DNA of 64,000 nt from Notoacmeibacter sp. MSK16QG-6 (GTDB lineage: Bacteria > Pseudomonadota > Alphaproteobacteria > Rhizobiales > Rhizobiaceae): contig NZ_JAMYXM010000003.1 in NCBI RefSeq assembly GCF_024158145.1, positions 186,001 to 250,000 on the forward strand, read 5' to 3'. The notes under the pieces were generated by a model. The model did not search any database, had not been told where the DNA came from, and worked only from the letters and a program-made list of their open reading frames with translations. Below are positions 44,700-53,907 of this stretch, piece by piece. The translations under genes and the position numbers were made by a program. Numbering within the stretch: the first letter of the stretch is position 1; each line of letters opens with the position of its first letter.

Positions 44700-46706
44700 C
44701 TACCCGCGATCTAGCGCCGCCAGACGTTTTTCGGCCGCACTGACAATCGCTTCTGCCGTGATACCGAAATGCTCGAACAATTCATCGGCCGGAGCCGAGG
44801 CGCCGAACCCCTTCATACCGACGAACGGATCGTCGCGGTCGAGAAACAGATCCCAGCCTTGTCGAAGCGCCGCTTCGACACCGACGCGGACCTTCGAATT
44901 GCCACGAATGGCGGCCTTATAGGCTTCACTCTGTTGCTCGAAAAGTTCGAAGCAGGGCACGGAAACGACACGCGTCGGGTGGCCCTTGGCTTCAAGAGTT
45001 TCCCGAGCTTCCAGCGCCAGCTCCACTTCGGAGCCCGTGGCGAAGATGGTCACATCCGGCTGGGCGGAAGCGGTTTCCAGCTCATAAGCGCCGTAGCGGC
45101 ACATATTCTCTTCTTCGAATTCGTGACGCACGGTCGGCAGACCCTGCCGCGTCAAGGCCAGCGTCGAAGGGGTATCGCGGCTTTCCAATGCCAGTTGCCA
45201 GCATTCCATCGTTTCGCAGGCATCCGCCGGACGGAAGATGTAGTGGTTCGGAATGGCCCTCAGGGCCGCCAGATGTTCGACTGGCTGATGGGTCGGACCG
45301 TCCTCGCCGAGACCGATGGAATCGTGGGTCATGACATAAATGACGCGCAGGCCCATCAGGGACGACAGGCGCATCGCCGGGCGGCAATAATCGGTAAAGA
45401 CCATGAAGGTCGCGCCATAGGGAATGAGGCCGCCATGAAGGGCGATGCCATTCATGGCGGCGGCCATGCCGTGTTCGCGAATGCCGTAGTAGATATAGCG
45501 GCCGGAGAAGTCCTCCGCCGAAACCGGCTTTGTCTGGCTGGTCTTGGTATTGTTCGAGCCGGTCAGATCGGCGGATCCACCGATGGTCTCCGGCACAGCA
45601 CCGTTGATGACTTCCAGCGCCATCTCGGAAGCCTTGCGTGTCGCGACCTTCGGTTTGTCCTGCGTCAGCGTCTTTTTATAGTCGGCAATCGCCGTCTCCA
45701 GCGCGCCGGGCAGATCGCCTCGCATGGCCCTTTCGAAAGCAGCCTTCAACTCCGGATCGGCATTCTGCAGCCGGTCTTCCCAGGCCGTTCTCGCCTTGGT
45801 GGAACGAAGGCCCGCGAGCCGCCAATCGTCGAGAATTTCGCTCGGTATATCGAAGCTCTCATGCGGCCAGTCCAACGCCTTGCGCGTCGCGGTGATCTCA
45901 TCCGCGCCGAGCGGGCTGCCATGGACCTTATTCGTGCCGACCTTGGTCGGCGCGCCGCGACCGATTTCGGTCTTGCAGGCAATCATGGTCGGCTTGTCGT
46001 TTCCGCGCGCTTTTTCGATGGCTTCGGCGATGGCTTCGGCATCGTGTCCGTCCACTTCCAGCGTCGCCCAGCCGGATGCTTCGAACCGCGCCCGCTGATC
46101 GGTGGAATCGGACAGATCGACCGATCCATCGATGGTGATGCCGTTATTGTCCCAGAAAACGATCAGCTTGTTGAGCTGAAGATGACCGGCAAAGGCGATT
46201 GCTTCCTGGCTGATGCCTTCCATCAGGCAGCCATCGCCGGCAATCGTATAGGTGTAATGGTCGACCAGTTCGTCGCCATAGCGGGCATTCAGAAGCCGTT
46301 CGGCCAGCGCCATGCCGACCGCGTTGGTGATGCCCTGCCCGAGCGGGCCGGTGGTAGTCTCGATCCCGGCGGCGTGGCCGTATTCCGGATGGCCGGCGGT
46401 CTTGCTGCCGAACTGGCGAAAGTTCTTGATCTCGTCCAGCGTGATATCTTCGTAACCGGTCAGGTAGAGCAGCGAATAAAGCAGCATCGAGCCATGGCCA
46501 GCGGACAATACGAAACGGTCTCGGTCGGGCCAGTCCGGGTTTTTCGGATCGTGTTTCAGAAAGCGTGAAAACAGGACGGTCGCAATGTCCGCCGCGCCCA
46601 TCGGTAAACCGGGATGGCCGGAATTGGCCTGTTCTACCGCATCCATGGAAAGGAAGCGGATCGCATTGGCCATCCGTTCGTGTTTTTCCGACTGGGTCAT
46701 GTTCAA
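44700..46706 (-). CDS. tkt: Transketolase
   Basis: 668 residues. Thiamine-diphosphate and sugar motifs are visible: S-G-H-P-G-L-P, S-A-G-H-G-S-M, G-P-L-G-Q-G and G-D-G-C-L-M-E-G for the cofactor, and G-I-R-E-H-G-M in the second domain. It moves two-carbon units between sugar phosphates. Normally grouped with gap and pgk; here followed by the orphan gene and preceded by the ATP-grasp gene on the same strand. Confidence 0.97.
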   Translation of the reverse strand: MNMTQSEKHERMANAIRFLSMDAVEQANSGHPGLPMGAADIATVLFSRFLKHDPKNPDWPDRDRFVLSAGHGSMLLYSLLYLTGYEDITLDEIKNFRQFGSKTAGHPEYGHAAGIETTTGPLGQGITNAVGMALAERLLNARYGDELVDHYTYTIAGDGCLMEGISQEAIAFAGHLQLNKLIVFWDNNGITIDGSVDLSDSTDQRARFEASGWATLEVDGHDAEAIAEAIEKARGNDKPTMIACKTEIGRGAPTKVGTNKVHGSPLGADEITATRKALDWPHESFDIPSEILDDWRLAGLRSTKARTAWEDRLQNADPELKAAFERAMRGDLPGALETAIADYKKTLTQDKPKVATRKASEMALEVINGAVPETIGGSADLTGSNNTKTSQTKPVSAEDFSGRYIYYGIREHGMAAAMNGIALHGGLIPYGATFMVFTDYCRPAMRLSSLMGLRVIYVMTHDSIGLGEDGPTHQPVEHLAALRAIPNHYIFRPADACETMECWQLALESRDTPSTLALTRQGLPTVRHEFEEENMCRYGAYELETASAQPDVTIFATGSEVELALEARETLEAKGHPTRVVSVPCFELFEQQSEAYKAAIRGNSKVRVGVEAALRQGWDLFLDRDDPFVGMKGFGASAPADELFEHFGITAEAIVSAAEKRLAALDRG

Positions 46707-46853
46707 CTTCCATATTTGGGAGCGGCAACTGGTAACAATCTTGCCACTCGGGAAAGGCCGTTATTGAAGGGTGCTCCACATAACAGGTGACTACCGGGAG
46801 TCAATAAAACCCTGCTGTCGGCCGTTCAGGCCGCGTGATCGTGGCGATAAAGG

Positions 46854-47792
46854 TCATCTATTCGCAAGGTCTGTTTCGTCGACTGCCGCTTTGCGCAGAA
46901 CCTTCAATTCGCTGAGAATCGCCCTGTTCAATGCGCCGCCGGATGCTTTGTCGTAAGCGGCGAACATCGGCATGCTGTTGATCTCCAGGAACTCGATCTG
47001 CCCGGTCTGTGGATTGGTCTTCAGGTCGGATGCGGAAAAGGCCAGACCGAATTCATCTGCAACGCGTCGCAATTTGGGAATGATCGTCGGGTCCGGCGGG
47101 CCGTCGGGTACGTGCCGTAAGGTGTAATTCGGCCGCTGACGGTAGTCCAGATCGGTCGATCGGACCTCGAATGTGCAGGATTGCTCGCCGATTACATAGA
47201 TGCGGTATTCCGGATAGACCAGACGCTGTTGAACGATGGCCGGCTGAGGCGCTTTGCCCTTCCGCCACGATGTCGCGGAGGCGGCCTTCTCGCCCTTGAG
47301 GACATAGTCGCCGCCGTTGACGGGCTTTGCGATACCCGCATCGGGCTGAAGCAAAGAACTCAAAGCCTCCGCCTCATTGGAAATGACGGTCCTTGGAATC
47401 GTCAGGCCGTGTTTCTTGGCCAATGTCAGGCCGAGCGGCTTGTTAAGCGCGCAGAGACGGGTCTGACCCTTGGCAAAGCTTCGGATATGCGGGTTGGCGA
47501 TGGTCCAGCCTTCCACCACCGAATAGAAAGCGTGAGACATCTCCAGAAACTCCCGGCTGCGGGAGCGGCCATGCTGGAAATATTCCATGCGGAAAAAGAC
47601 GGCCGACGCATTGACCGTCCGACCGTCTACGACCAGACGCGCCGTTGAGGGGTCGTATGTGACGCCTATGCCAGGCTGGGTGTAATCCAGATAGGCAACG
47701 TCGACGCCAGCCGATCTGGCCTCTTCGTAGAGGCGGATCAGGCTGACATCGTTGCGGCCGCCGGCAATCAGAAGCAAATTACGGTCTTCCAA
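46854..47792 (-). CDS. ATP-grasp peptide ligase, MdnC/MvdD-like (candidate graspetide macrocyclase)
   Basis: 312 residues. The N-terminal part (residues 1-60), the N-K-P-L-G-L-T-L-A-K-K-H-G-L-T-I-P-R-T-V-I-S-N stretch near 117-139, the ATP lysine region D-A-G-I-A-K-P-V-N-G-G, the Q-Q-R-L-x-x-P-E-Y-R-I-Y-V segment and the metal-binding E-F-L-E-I-N-S correspond to the microviridin ligases MdnC and MvdD from memory. Those enzymes form ester or amide rings between Ser/Thr/Lys and Asp/Glu side chains of a precursor. The start is TTG, three bases after the stop of the repeat-protein gene, so the two are surely in one operon. Alternatives are a RimK-like glutamate ligase or another ATP-grasp amide ligase. 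Confidence 0.8.
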   Translation of the reverse strand: MEDRNLLLIAGGRNDVSLIRLYEEARSAGVDVAYLDYTQPGIGVTYDPSTARLVVDGRTVNASAVFFRMEYFQHGRSRSREFLEMSHAFYSVVEGWTIANPHIRSFAKGQTRLCALNKPLGLTLAKKHGLTIPRTVISNEAEALSSLLQPDAGIAKPVNGGDYVLKGEKAASATSWRKGKAPQPAIVQQRLVYPEYRIYVIGEQSCTFEVRSTDLDYRQRPNYTLRHVPDGPPDPTIIPKLRRVADEFGLAFSASDLKTNPQTGQIEFLEINSMPMFAAYDKASGGALNRAILSELKVLRKAAVDETDLANR

Positions 47793-47795
47793 GGC

Positions 47796-48710
47796 TTAGC
47801 GTCTGCCAAACGGCGTTTTTCCCTTTTGGGCCGTCGCGACCCAGTACCAGCGGCCGTTCCGGTAAACCCATCGGCCCTTCGCATTCTGCGGATTGGTCGG
47901 CTCGAACGGCCCCGGATTGAAGGGCCCAGGCCAGGGATAGGGCGGCTGGGGATGCGTTTCCCAATATGTCGTGGTGGGCGGCAGCGGTCCCGGCGGGTTG
48001 TCGGTGATCCAGTGCTTGTCGGTTTCACCCGGAAAAATCGTCGGCAGGTTTTCCCATTGGGTGGGGTCCTGCTCCCTGAATGTCGGCGCTTCCTCACCGA
48101 ATGTCGGCGGATCCTCGAAAAAGGTCGGGCCGTCTTCAGAGGCTGTGGGAATTTCCTCGATGCCGTAGCTCGGCCCTTCCTCGCGAAAGGTCGGCTGATC
48201 TTCTCCAAATGTGGGCGGCTCCTCGCCCTCGTCCAGCGTCGGAAGGTCTTCTTTGGGGTCGGTTGGGTAGTCTTCGCCGAGGGTCGGTGCTTCCTCGCCT
48301 TCCTCGAACGTGATCGGCGGAAGCGTATCAGCATCGCCGGCGCCGCCGGGCTGTGGCATGACCGACATCCGTGCTGAGCGCTGGAGGGGGCGCATTAGGC
48401 GCGTAAGCTCGTTGCTGCGCGAAACAATCCGCACACCGACGAGCTTGCCGTCCGCACCATCCCACTGAAAGGTCGCAGAAACAGGAAATTGCGGGATCAC
48501 CTGTAATGCCGGATCGTCTGGCGGCGTGCCGACAAACTCCAGATCGAGAATGCTGTCCGCACTCAATTCATCTTCGAGCGGCCGTAATTTGATATCGCGC
48601 CAGCCGGAGGTCGCGGGAAACCCGGATGCCTGAATGATCGTGTGGTCGGTCTTTTCGGAAGGCGTCGAGATAGCGACGTCGACGACTTTGTAGATTCGAG
48701 CCTTGGCCAT
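47796..48710 (-). CDS. Candidate multi-core graspetide precursor with Pro-Thr/acidic repeats
   Basis: 304 residues; GGGGAG five bases ahead of ATG. Residues 1 to about 118 look like a folded leader-like domain (M-A-K-A-R-I-Y-K-V-V-D-V-A-I). Residues 131-231 hold about twelve units beginning P-T (once P-S) and containing E or D, for example P-T-F-G-E-D-Q, P-T-F-R-E-E-G, P-T-F-F-E-D-P and P-T-F-G-E-E-A. Thr/Ser positions are 143, 150, 158, 167, 174, 181, 189, 196, 203, 210, 217 and 224, a period of 7 to 9. After that come a Pro-rich stretch and a terminal G-R-W-V-Y-R-N-G-R-W-Y-W-V motif. Paired with the ATP-grasp gene. If not a precursor it would be an unusual acidic, disordered adaptor protein. 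Confidence 0.75.
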   Translation of the reverse strand: MAKARIYKVVDVAISTPSEKTDHTIIQASGFPATSGWRDIKLRPLEDELSADSILDLEFVGTPPDDPALQVIPQFPVSATFQWDGADGKLVGVRIVSRSNELTRLMRPLQRSARMSVMPQPGGAGDADTLPPITFEEGEEAPTLGEDYPTDPKEDLPTLDEGEEPPTFGEDQPTFREEGPSYGIEEIPTASEDGPTFFEDPPTFGEEAPTFREQDPTQWENLPTIFPGETDKHWITDNPPGPLPPTTTYWETHPQPPYPWPGPFNPGPFEPTNPQNAKGRWVYRNGRWYWVATAQKGKTPFGRR

Positions 48711-48754
48711 GAAAACTCCCCTAGCGTCACCCCCGGCAGTCAAACTAACCGAAT

Positions 48755-48770
48755 GGACCGGTCGGTCAAT
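48755..48770. promoter_or_regulatory. Palindrome, possible operator between the graspetide and zapA transcripts
   Basis: The core GACCGGTC is a perfect 8-base palindrome, extended to a GACCGGTCGGTC pattern reminiscent of TetR-type operators. It lies in the divergent region between the two transcription units. No regulator gene is adjacent, so the call is tentative. Confidence 0.3.
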
Positions 48771-48824
48771 GGCCGGCAGCGCCGGCAATGCTGCGATCAC
48801 CGGTGGATGGCGTGGCGTGGCGCG

Positions 48825-48853
48825 TTGACCCGTCCTTAAAGCGGCCCATAAGC
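48825..48853 (+). promoter_or_regulatory. Candidate promoter of the DUF4164-zapA unit
   Basis: TTGACC and ATAAGC are separated by 17 bases and lie about 70 bases before the DUF4164 start. The match to a housekeeping promoter is moderate. Confidence 0.4.
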
Positions 48854-48920
48854 TGCGCTTTCTAATAGGCGGAAAAGCCCCGTTGATTCGTGGGCAGTCT
48901 TGTTCGTTCGGTGGGACATA

Positions 48921-49193
48921 ATGACGCAGGAGAGCGATTTTCGCCAGGCGATCAAGCATCTGGCCGAGGCCATCGGCACGCTGGAAAACGCGGTCGATGC
49001 CCGGCTTGAACATGAGCAGGATTTCGTCGGCGCTCAGGAGGAAGTGCAGCGACTGAACACAGACCGCTCCCGCCTCGCCAGCCTTTTGGACGAAAGCGAA
49101 GGCCGGGCCGAACGGCTGGCGGACGCCAATCGAGAAGTCTCCAACCGTCTCGTCGCCGCCATGGAGACGATCCGCGCCGTTGTCGACCGCTAG
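48921..49193 (+). CDS. DUF4164 coiled-coil protein
   Basis: 90 residues, all helix and strongly heptad patterned (L-A-E-A-I-G-T-L-E-N-A-V-D-A-R-L). The DUF4164 family lies next to zapA in Rhizobiales, and a joint division-related role is possible. GGTGGGA precedes the chosen ATG; it ends 11 bases ahead of zapA. Confidence 0.88.
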   Translation: MTQESDFRQAIKHLAEAIGTLENAVDARLEHEQDFVGAQEEVQRLNTDRSRLASLLDESEGRAERLADANREVSNRLVAAMETIRAVVDR

Positions 49194-49204
49194 GACAGGA
49201 ATGA

Positions 49205-49561
49205 ATGGCGCAAGTCTCCGTCACCATCGATGAAAAGACCTATCGCATGGCCTGCGATGAGGGACAGGAAAAACACCTTCTGGGCCTCGCAGAACAGCTC
49301 GACGGTTATATCCGGCATCTGAAGGGCAGTTTTGGCGAGATCGGCGATCACCGTCTGTCGGTCATGGCCGGCATCATGGTTATGGACGAACTGTCCGACA
49401 CCAAAGCCCGGCTCGACAAGCTGGAAGCCGAGATCGAAACCTTGAAGGACCAGCGCGACAGCGCCGAAAAGAAGGCGCGAGAAGCGGGCGGCGTCATTGC
49501 CGGCGACATTACGAAGCTGGCCGAACGCGTGCAGACGATCGCCAAAAAGCTGGATGGCTGA
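49205..49561 (+). CDS. zapA: Cell-division protein ZapA
   Basis: 118 residues with the ZapA N-terminal domain, V-S-V-T-I-D-E-K-T-Y-R-M-A-C and L-A-E-Q-L-D-G-Y-I, and a long C-terminal coiled-coil. ZapA bundles FtsZ filaments. In many relatives it is followed by 6S RNA and the cyclo-ligase gene; here these are about 31 kb away. Confidence 0.93.
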   Translation: MAQVSVTIDEKTYRMACDEGQEKHLLGLAEQLDGYIRHLKGSFGEIGDHRLSVMAGIMVMDELSDTKARLDKLEAEIETLKDQRDSAEKKAREAGGVIAGDITKLAERVQTIAKKLDG

Positions 49562-51379
49562 CTAACCCTCCAGTTCCTCCTTCAGCATTTCCAGCTCCAG
49601 CCATTCCTCCTCGGCAGCGGTGAGCTTGCCCTTCGCGGCTTCGATCTCCTTTGCGAGCGCATTGAAGCCCTGCGGGTCGCGGCTGAAGAAGTCAGGCTCG
49701 GCCAGTTTCGCTTCGCCCTTTTCGATCTCGGCGTTCAGCGCTTCCATCTCGCCGGGCAGCTTTTCCAAGCGGAATTGCTGTTTGTAGGAGAGCTTGGCGG
49801 CTTTCTTTTTCGTCTCGGATTTCGGAGGAGTCGGAACCGGGCGGGAAACGGATTTGCTTTCGGCGGCCTCGCCAATCGCCCTGAAGGGCCGGCTGCCGCG
49901 CTGCGCCAGCATGTCCGAATAGCCGCCCGCATAATTGGTCCAGCGCCCGTCGCCTTCCGGCACCAGCGTGCTTGTCACCGTGCGGTCGAGAAAGTCGCGG
50001 TCATGGCTGACCAGTATGACCGTACCTGCAAAGTTCGCCACCAGTTCCTGCAGCAGATCCAGCGTTTCCATATCGAGATCGTTGGTCGGCTCGTCGAGCA
50101 CCAGCAGATTGGCCGGCTGCGCCAGCGTTCGCGCCAGAAGCAGCCGGGCCTTCTCGCCGCCCGATAATTCGCGAATAGGCGTCCGCGCCTGCTCGGGCGA
50201 AAACAGAAAGTCCTTCATATAGGAGATGACGTGTCGCGGCTGATCGTTGATAACGAGTTGGTCCCCTCTCCCGCCGGTCAGCCAGTCGGCAAGACCCATA
50301 TCGGGATCGAGCGCGGCGCGGCGCTGATCCAGCGTCGCGACCTCCAGATTGGTGCCGTGTCGTAGCGTTCCCTCATCGGCGGCGAGGTCGCCAATCAGCA
50401 ATTTCAGAAGCGTCGTCTTGCCGGCGCCATTCGGTCCGACAAGGCCAATCCGGTCGCCGCGCAGAACGCGGATCGAAAAATCACGGACGATTGGCCGCCC
50501 GCCATAACTCTTCGCGAGCCCCTTTGCCTCGATAATGAGCTTGCCGCTCGCGTCGGCCTCGCTGGCAACAATCGTGGCATTGCCCTGCGGGCCGCGCCGC
50601 TCGCGATATTGGCGGCGCAGTTCGGCCAGTTCGTCGACACGACGCATATTACGCTTGCGCCGACCCGATACGCCATGGACGATCCAGTGTTGCTCGCGCT
50701 CGATCTTGCGACCGAGCTTGTGATGGGCGAGTTCCTCTTCTTCCAGCAGCTTGTCGCGCCAGTCTTCGAATTTGGCAAAGCCCTCTTCGAGCCGACGGGT
50801 CTTGCCGCGGTCGAGCCAGATCACTTTATCGGTCACATTTTCCAGAAAGCGCCGGTCATGGCTGATGGTGACGAGGGCCGAGCGGCTGCGCGCCAACTCT
50901 TCTTCCAGCCATTCGATCGTCGCCAGATCGAGATGGTTGGTCGGCTCGTCCAGCAGCAGAATATCCGGCTCCGGCGCCATCAATCGCGCCAGCGCCGCGC
51001 GGCGCGCCTCGCCACCGGAAAGTGTGGTGGGGGCCGCTGAGGGCTTCAGACCGAGATGTTCGATGAGATAGAGAACCCGCCAATGATCGTCTGCCGGGCC
51101 GAGCCCGGCCTCAACATAAGCTTCAACTGTTTCAAATCCCTCGAAATCCGGGACCTGCGGCAGATAGCGCAGCGTCGCGCCGGGCTGGCGAAAAATCTCG
51201 CCGTCCATCGGCTCCGTCTGACCGGCAGCGATTTTAAGGAGTGTGGATTTGCCCGATCCATTCCGGCCGATGAGCGCGATCTTTTCGCCCTGACCGATGG
51301 AAAGCGAAGCGCCCTCGAACAGCGGCGCACCGCCGAACGTCAGGAAAATATCGTCGAGCGTCAGAAGAGGTGGCGCCAT
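49562..51379 (-). CDS. ABC-F ATPase (Uup/EttA-like)
   Basis: 605 residues with two ATPase cassettes and no membrane helices. Walker A: G-R-N-G-S-G-K-S-T and G-P-N-G-A-G-K-T-T. Signatures: L-S-G-G-E-A and L-S-G-G-E-K. Walker B: L-L-L-D-E-P-T-N-H-L and L-V-L-D-E-P-T-N-D-L. The C-terminal domain is a basic coiled-coil as in Uup. ABC-F proteins act on the ribosome or on DNA structures. Its 3' end abuts zapA. Confidence 0.93.
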   Translation of the reverse strand: MAPPLLTLDDIFLTFGGAPLFEGASLSIGQGEKIALIGRNGSGKSTLLKIAAGQTEPMDGEIFRQPGATLRYLPQVPDFEGFETVEAYVEAGLGPADDHWRVLYLIEHLGLKPSAAPTTLSGGEARRAALARLMAPEPDILLLDEPTNHLDLATIEWLEEELARSRSALVTISHDRRFLENVTDKVIWLDRGKTRRLEEGFAKFEDWRDKLLEEEELAHHKLGRKIEREQHWIVHGVSGRRKRNMRRVDELAELRRQYRERRGPQGNATIVASEADASGKLIIEAKGLAKSYGGRPIVRDFSIRVLRGDRIGLVGPNGAGKTTLLKLLIGDLAADEGTLRHGTNLEVATLDQRRAALDPDMGLADWLTGGRGDQLVINDQPRHVISYMKDFLFSPEQARTPIRELSGGEKARLLLARTLAQPANLLVLDEPTNDLDMETLDLLQELVANFAGTVILVSHDRDFLDRTVTSTLVPEGDGRWTNYAGGYSDMLAQRGSRPFRAIGEAAESKSVSRPVPTPPKSETKKKAAKLSYKQQFRLEKLPGEMEALNAEIEKGEAKLAEPDFFSRDPQGFNALAKEIEAAKGKLTAAEEEWLELEMLKEELEG

Positions 51380-51382
51380 CGA

Positions 51383-52093
51383 TCAGTCCGCGTCCTCATC
51401 GGATTCCACGGCATCGGCGATCATTCCGGCTACCGCACGGTCCGTCATGGCTGGCTCGAATACATCCTGCGTCACCAGCAGCAGTCCACGCCCGGCAGAC
51501 AGCGTGATCGTAAGCGGCCCTTCCGCGACATTTGAGAGTGTTCGAGATGAGCCAAACGGAATCGTTTCTTCGGCCAGCGGCCAGCGCGCACCACTCACCG
51601 ATAGATCCTTCAGATCGGAAAAGACGAGGATCGAAAAGAGCGTGCCCTCCGAAAACTCGAAACGGTTCTCTTCGCCGATGCGAAGGGGATATCCTTCCTG
51701 CCGACCATCGGTCAGCACCGTATCGATCCCGGCTTCATGAAGTCCGATGGCGGCCATAGTGATCTGCATGGCATGGTCGAGACGCGGCCCGCCGAACGCG
51801 CCTACCACCAGAAGGGAGCGTGCGCCGCGCCGAATCGCTTCGCGAAAGGCCAGATCGCCGTCGGTCATGTCCTTGTCGACTGGGTGACGTTGTATTTCGA
51901 CCTCGCCGAACCGCTCGATATCGCCGGGCGACACGCTGTCGAAATCGCCGACCCACAGTTCGGGCGTAACGCCAAGCCTTTCGGCGTGCGCCATTCCGCT
52001 ATCGGCGGCAATGACGGACAGGCCCGCGATCTGGCTCATCAGACGGGGCGTCGCGTCCATGTCACCCCCCAGAAATAGCGCGTAGCGGGTCAT
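51383..52093 (-). CDS. thiN: Thiamine diphosphokinase
   Basis: 236 residues. G-G-D-M-D and A-D-S-G-M at the start, W-V-G-D-F-D-S, K-D-M-T-D-G-D-L-A and G-G-P-R-L-D-H are the catalytic motifs. It makes thiamine diphosphate, the cofactor of transketolase a few kb away. It precedes the ABC-F gene by three bases, so they are likely co-transcribed. Confidence 0.93.
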   Translation of the reverse strand: MTRYALFLGGDMDATPRLMSQIAGLSVIAADSGMAHAERLGVTPELWVGDFDSVSPGDIERFGEVEIQRHPVDKDMTDGDLAFREAIRRGARSLLVVGAFGGPRLDHAMQITMAAIGLHEAGIDTVLTDGRQEGYPLRIGEENRFEFSEGTLFSILVFSDLKDLSVSGARWPLAEETIPFGSSRTLSNVAEGPLTITLSAGRGLLLVTQDVFEPAMTDRAVAGMIADAVESDEDAD

Positions 52094-52278
52094 GGTGTGT
52101 CCTTCTTATCCGTCATCGACCTGAATTCCAGCGGCCCGCTCTAACCATTTCCTTCATCTTTCGCCAGCCATAGTCATGTGGCGGGCGGCGTCATGCCGTC
52201 GCCCGGAAGGAGCCATAATCCTGAATTACGCCAACACGCAGCCGGCCTTGCTTTCGCAGCCGGCCAAGGGCAGGGATC

Positions 52279-53841
52279 ATGCAAACGATCGGGATCAGAC
52301 CAGGTATTCCACTCTTGATACGCCGCCCGAATTTCACCACACCCCGCAAGAGCGGGATAACTCGCCTCCGCTCGCTGGGTTTTGCTGCTTTAGCCGGGTT
52401 CGCCCTGTCAGGTTGCGCCGCAGTGACGGACAGTATCGTCGACACGTCCAGCCAGACACGCGGCGAAGCCATCCTGGGCCCGTCCTCCAAGCCCGTTACG
52501 GTCGACAACGTCGCCGGGAACGATCGATTGCGGCGCCTTGCCGCCGAACAGCATCCGAAGATCGTTGCCTCCTATGGCGGCGAGTATAACGACCCGAAAC
52601 TTGAGCGTACCGTTGCCCGGATCGTCGGCGAATTGACCACCGCTGGCGACAACAACACGCAGATCTACAATATTGCGGTTCTGGATTCGCCCTCGATCAA
52701 CGCCTTCGCGCTACCCGGCGGATATCTCTACATCACACGGGGACTGCTGGCCCTTGCCAGCGATTCGGCGGAGCTGGCGACGGTCATCGCCCATGAGATG
52801 GCGCATGTGACGGCCAATCACGGTATCGAACGGCAGAAGATGGAGCGTGCGGAAACAGTTGCGACAAAAGTGGCCGAAGACCTGCTCGGCAGCTCCAACG
52901 CCGCCCGCGCTGCTGCAATCAGGGGCCAGTTACGGCTGGCGCAGTTCTCACGCGGTCAGGAACTGGCGGCCGACGCAATCGGCATCCGCGCCACCGCAGC
53001 CGCAGGTTTCGACCCCTACGCAGCCGTTCGGTTCTTAAGAGCGCTCAGCGCCTATACGCGCTTCCGTTCGGTCACCGGTGCAAAGCCGGAGCTGGATTTT
53101 CTGGCAAGCCACCCGACCAGCGAACGCCGCATGGAGATCGCCCAGCGTCTGGCCCGGCAACAGGGCGGACCTGGTGTCGGCACCCGCGCACGCGACGCCT
53201 ATCTCGCCGGCATCGATGGCATGGTTTATGGCGACACAGCCGCCGAAGGCTTTATTCGCGGGCGCGACTTCCTGCATCCTCGGGTCGGCATCGGCTTCCG
53301 GGTTCCAAAGGACTTTGTGATCGACAATTCGGCAGAGGCGGTGACGGCGGCCGGACCGAACGATATGGCCATCCGGTTCGACGGTGTGCGCGTGGCGCGC
53401 AGTATCCCCCTGACCGATTATCTGGCAAGCGGCTGGATCGGCGGTCTAGACCCCAATTCAGTCGAGGCCGGTAGCGTCAACGGTTTGCCCTATGCGCGCG
53501 CCAAGGCCGCGGCCGATGGCTGGCAGTTTGCCATCTCGGTCTATCGGGTCGGCGACAATGTCTATCGCCTGCTCACCGCTGCGCCTCTTGGCACGGAAGA
53601 ACTTCCATCGCTGGCCGAAGAGACGGCGCGGTCATTCCGCGTTCTGTCTAAATCGGAGCGCGCCGGGCTGAAGCCCTTACGAATCAAGATCGTCACCGCC
53701 GGGTCTGGCGATACCGTGAAAAGCCTTGCCGCTCAGATGGCGCCGATCGAGCGCAAGGAACAACTCTTTCTCGTACTGAACGGACTCGATGCCAGGGATG
53801 CAATCAAAGCCGGGCAGAAATTCAAACTGGTTGTCGAATAA
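52279..53841 (+). CDS. M48 family zinc metalloprotease lipoprotein (BepA-like)
   Basis: 520 residues. A signal peptide ending in the lipobox L-S-G-C directs it to the outer-membrane side of the periplasm. The protease domain has H-E-M-A-H with the third ligand in E-L-A-A-D-A. The C-terminal 60 residues (I-V-T-A-G-S-G-D-T-V-K-S-L-A) look like a LysM-type cell-wall binding module. BepA-type enzymes handle outer-membrane protein assembly defects. Confidence 0.92.
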   Translation: MQTIGIRPGIPLLIRRPNFTTPRKSGITRLRSLGFAALAGFALSGCAAVTDSIVDTSSQTRGEAILGPSSKPVTVDNVAGNDRLRRLAAEQHPKIVASYGGEYNDPKLERTVARIVGELTTAGDNNTQIYNIAVLDSPSINAFALPGGYLYITRGLLALASDSAELATVIAHEMAHVTANHGIERQKMERAETVATKVAEDLLGSSNAARAAAIRGQLRLAQFSRGQELAADAIGIRATAAAGFDPYAAVRFLRALSAYTRFRSVTGAKPELDFLASHPTSERRMEIAQRLARQQGGPGVGTRARDAYLAGIDGMVYGDTAAEGFIRGRDFLHPRVGIGFRVPKDFVIDNSAEAVTAAGPNDMAIRFDGVRVARSIPLTDYLASGWIGGLDPNSVEAGSVNGLPYARAKAAADGWQFAISVYRVGDNVYRLLTAAPLGTEELPSLAEETARSFRVLSKSERAGLKPLRIKIVTAGSGDTVKSLAAQMAPIERKEQLFLVLNGLDARDAIKAGQKFKLVVE

Positions 53842-53865
53842 AAAAACCCGGCCTCTACGGCCGGG
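53839..53865 (-). terminator. Intrinsic terminator of rpoH
   Basis: A 7-bp CCCGGCC/GGCCGGG stem with a 5-base loop; on the minus strand it is followed by a T-run that partly overlaps the stop codon of the M48 gene. Confidence 0.85.
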
Positions 53866-53907
53866 CAAACTGTGCCACTGGCGAAGCCAGGCGAATCCGA
53901 AGATCGA

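Noticed and set aside
44769-46568. Long open frame (599 codons) on the + strand opposite transketolase
   Set aside because: It is exactly antisense to tkt, has no family features, and is a result of high GC and codon bias.
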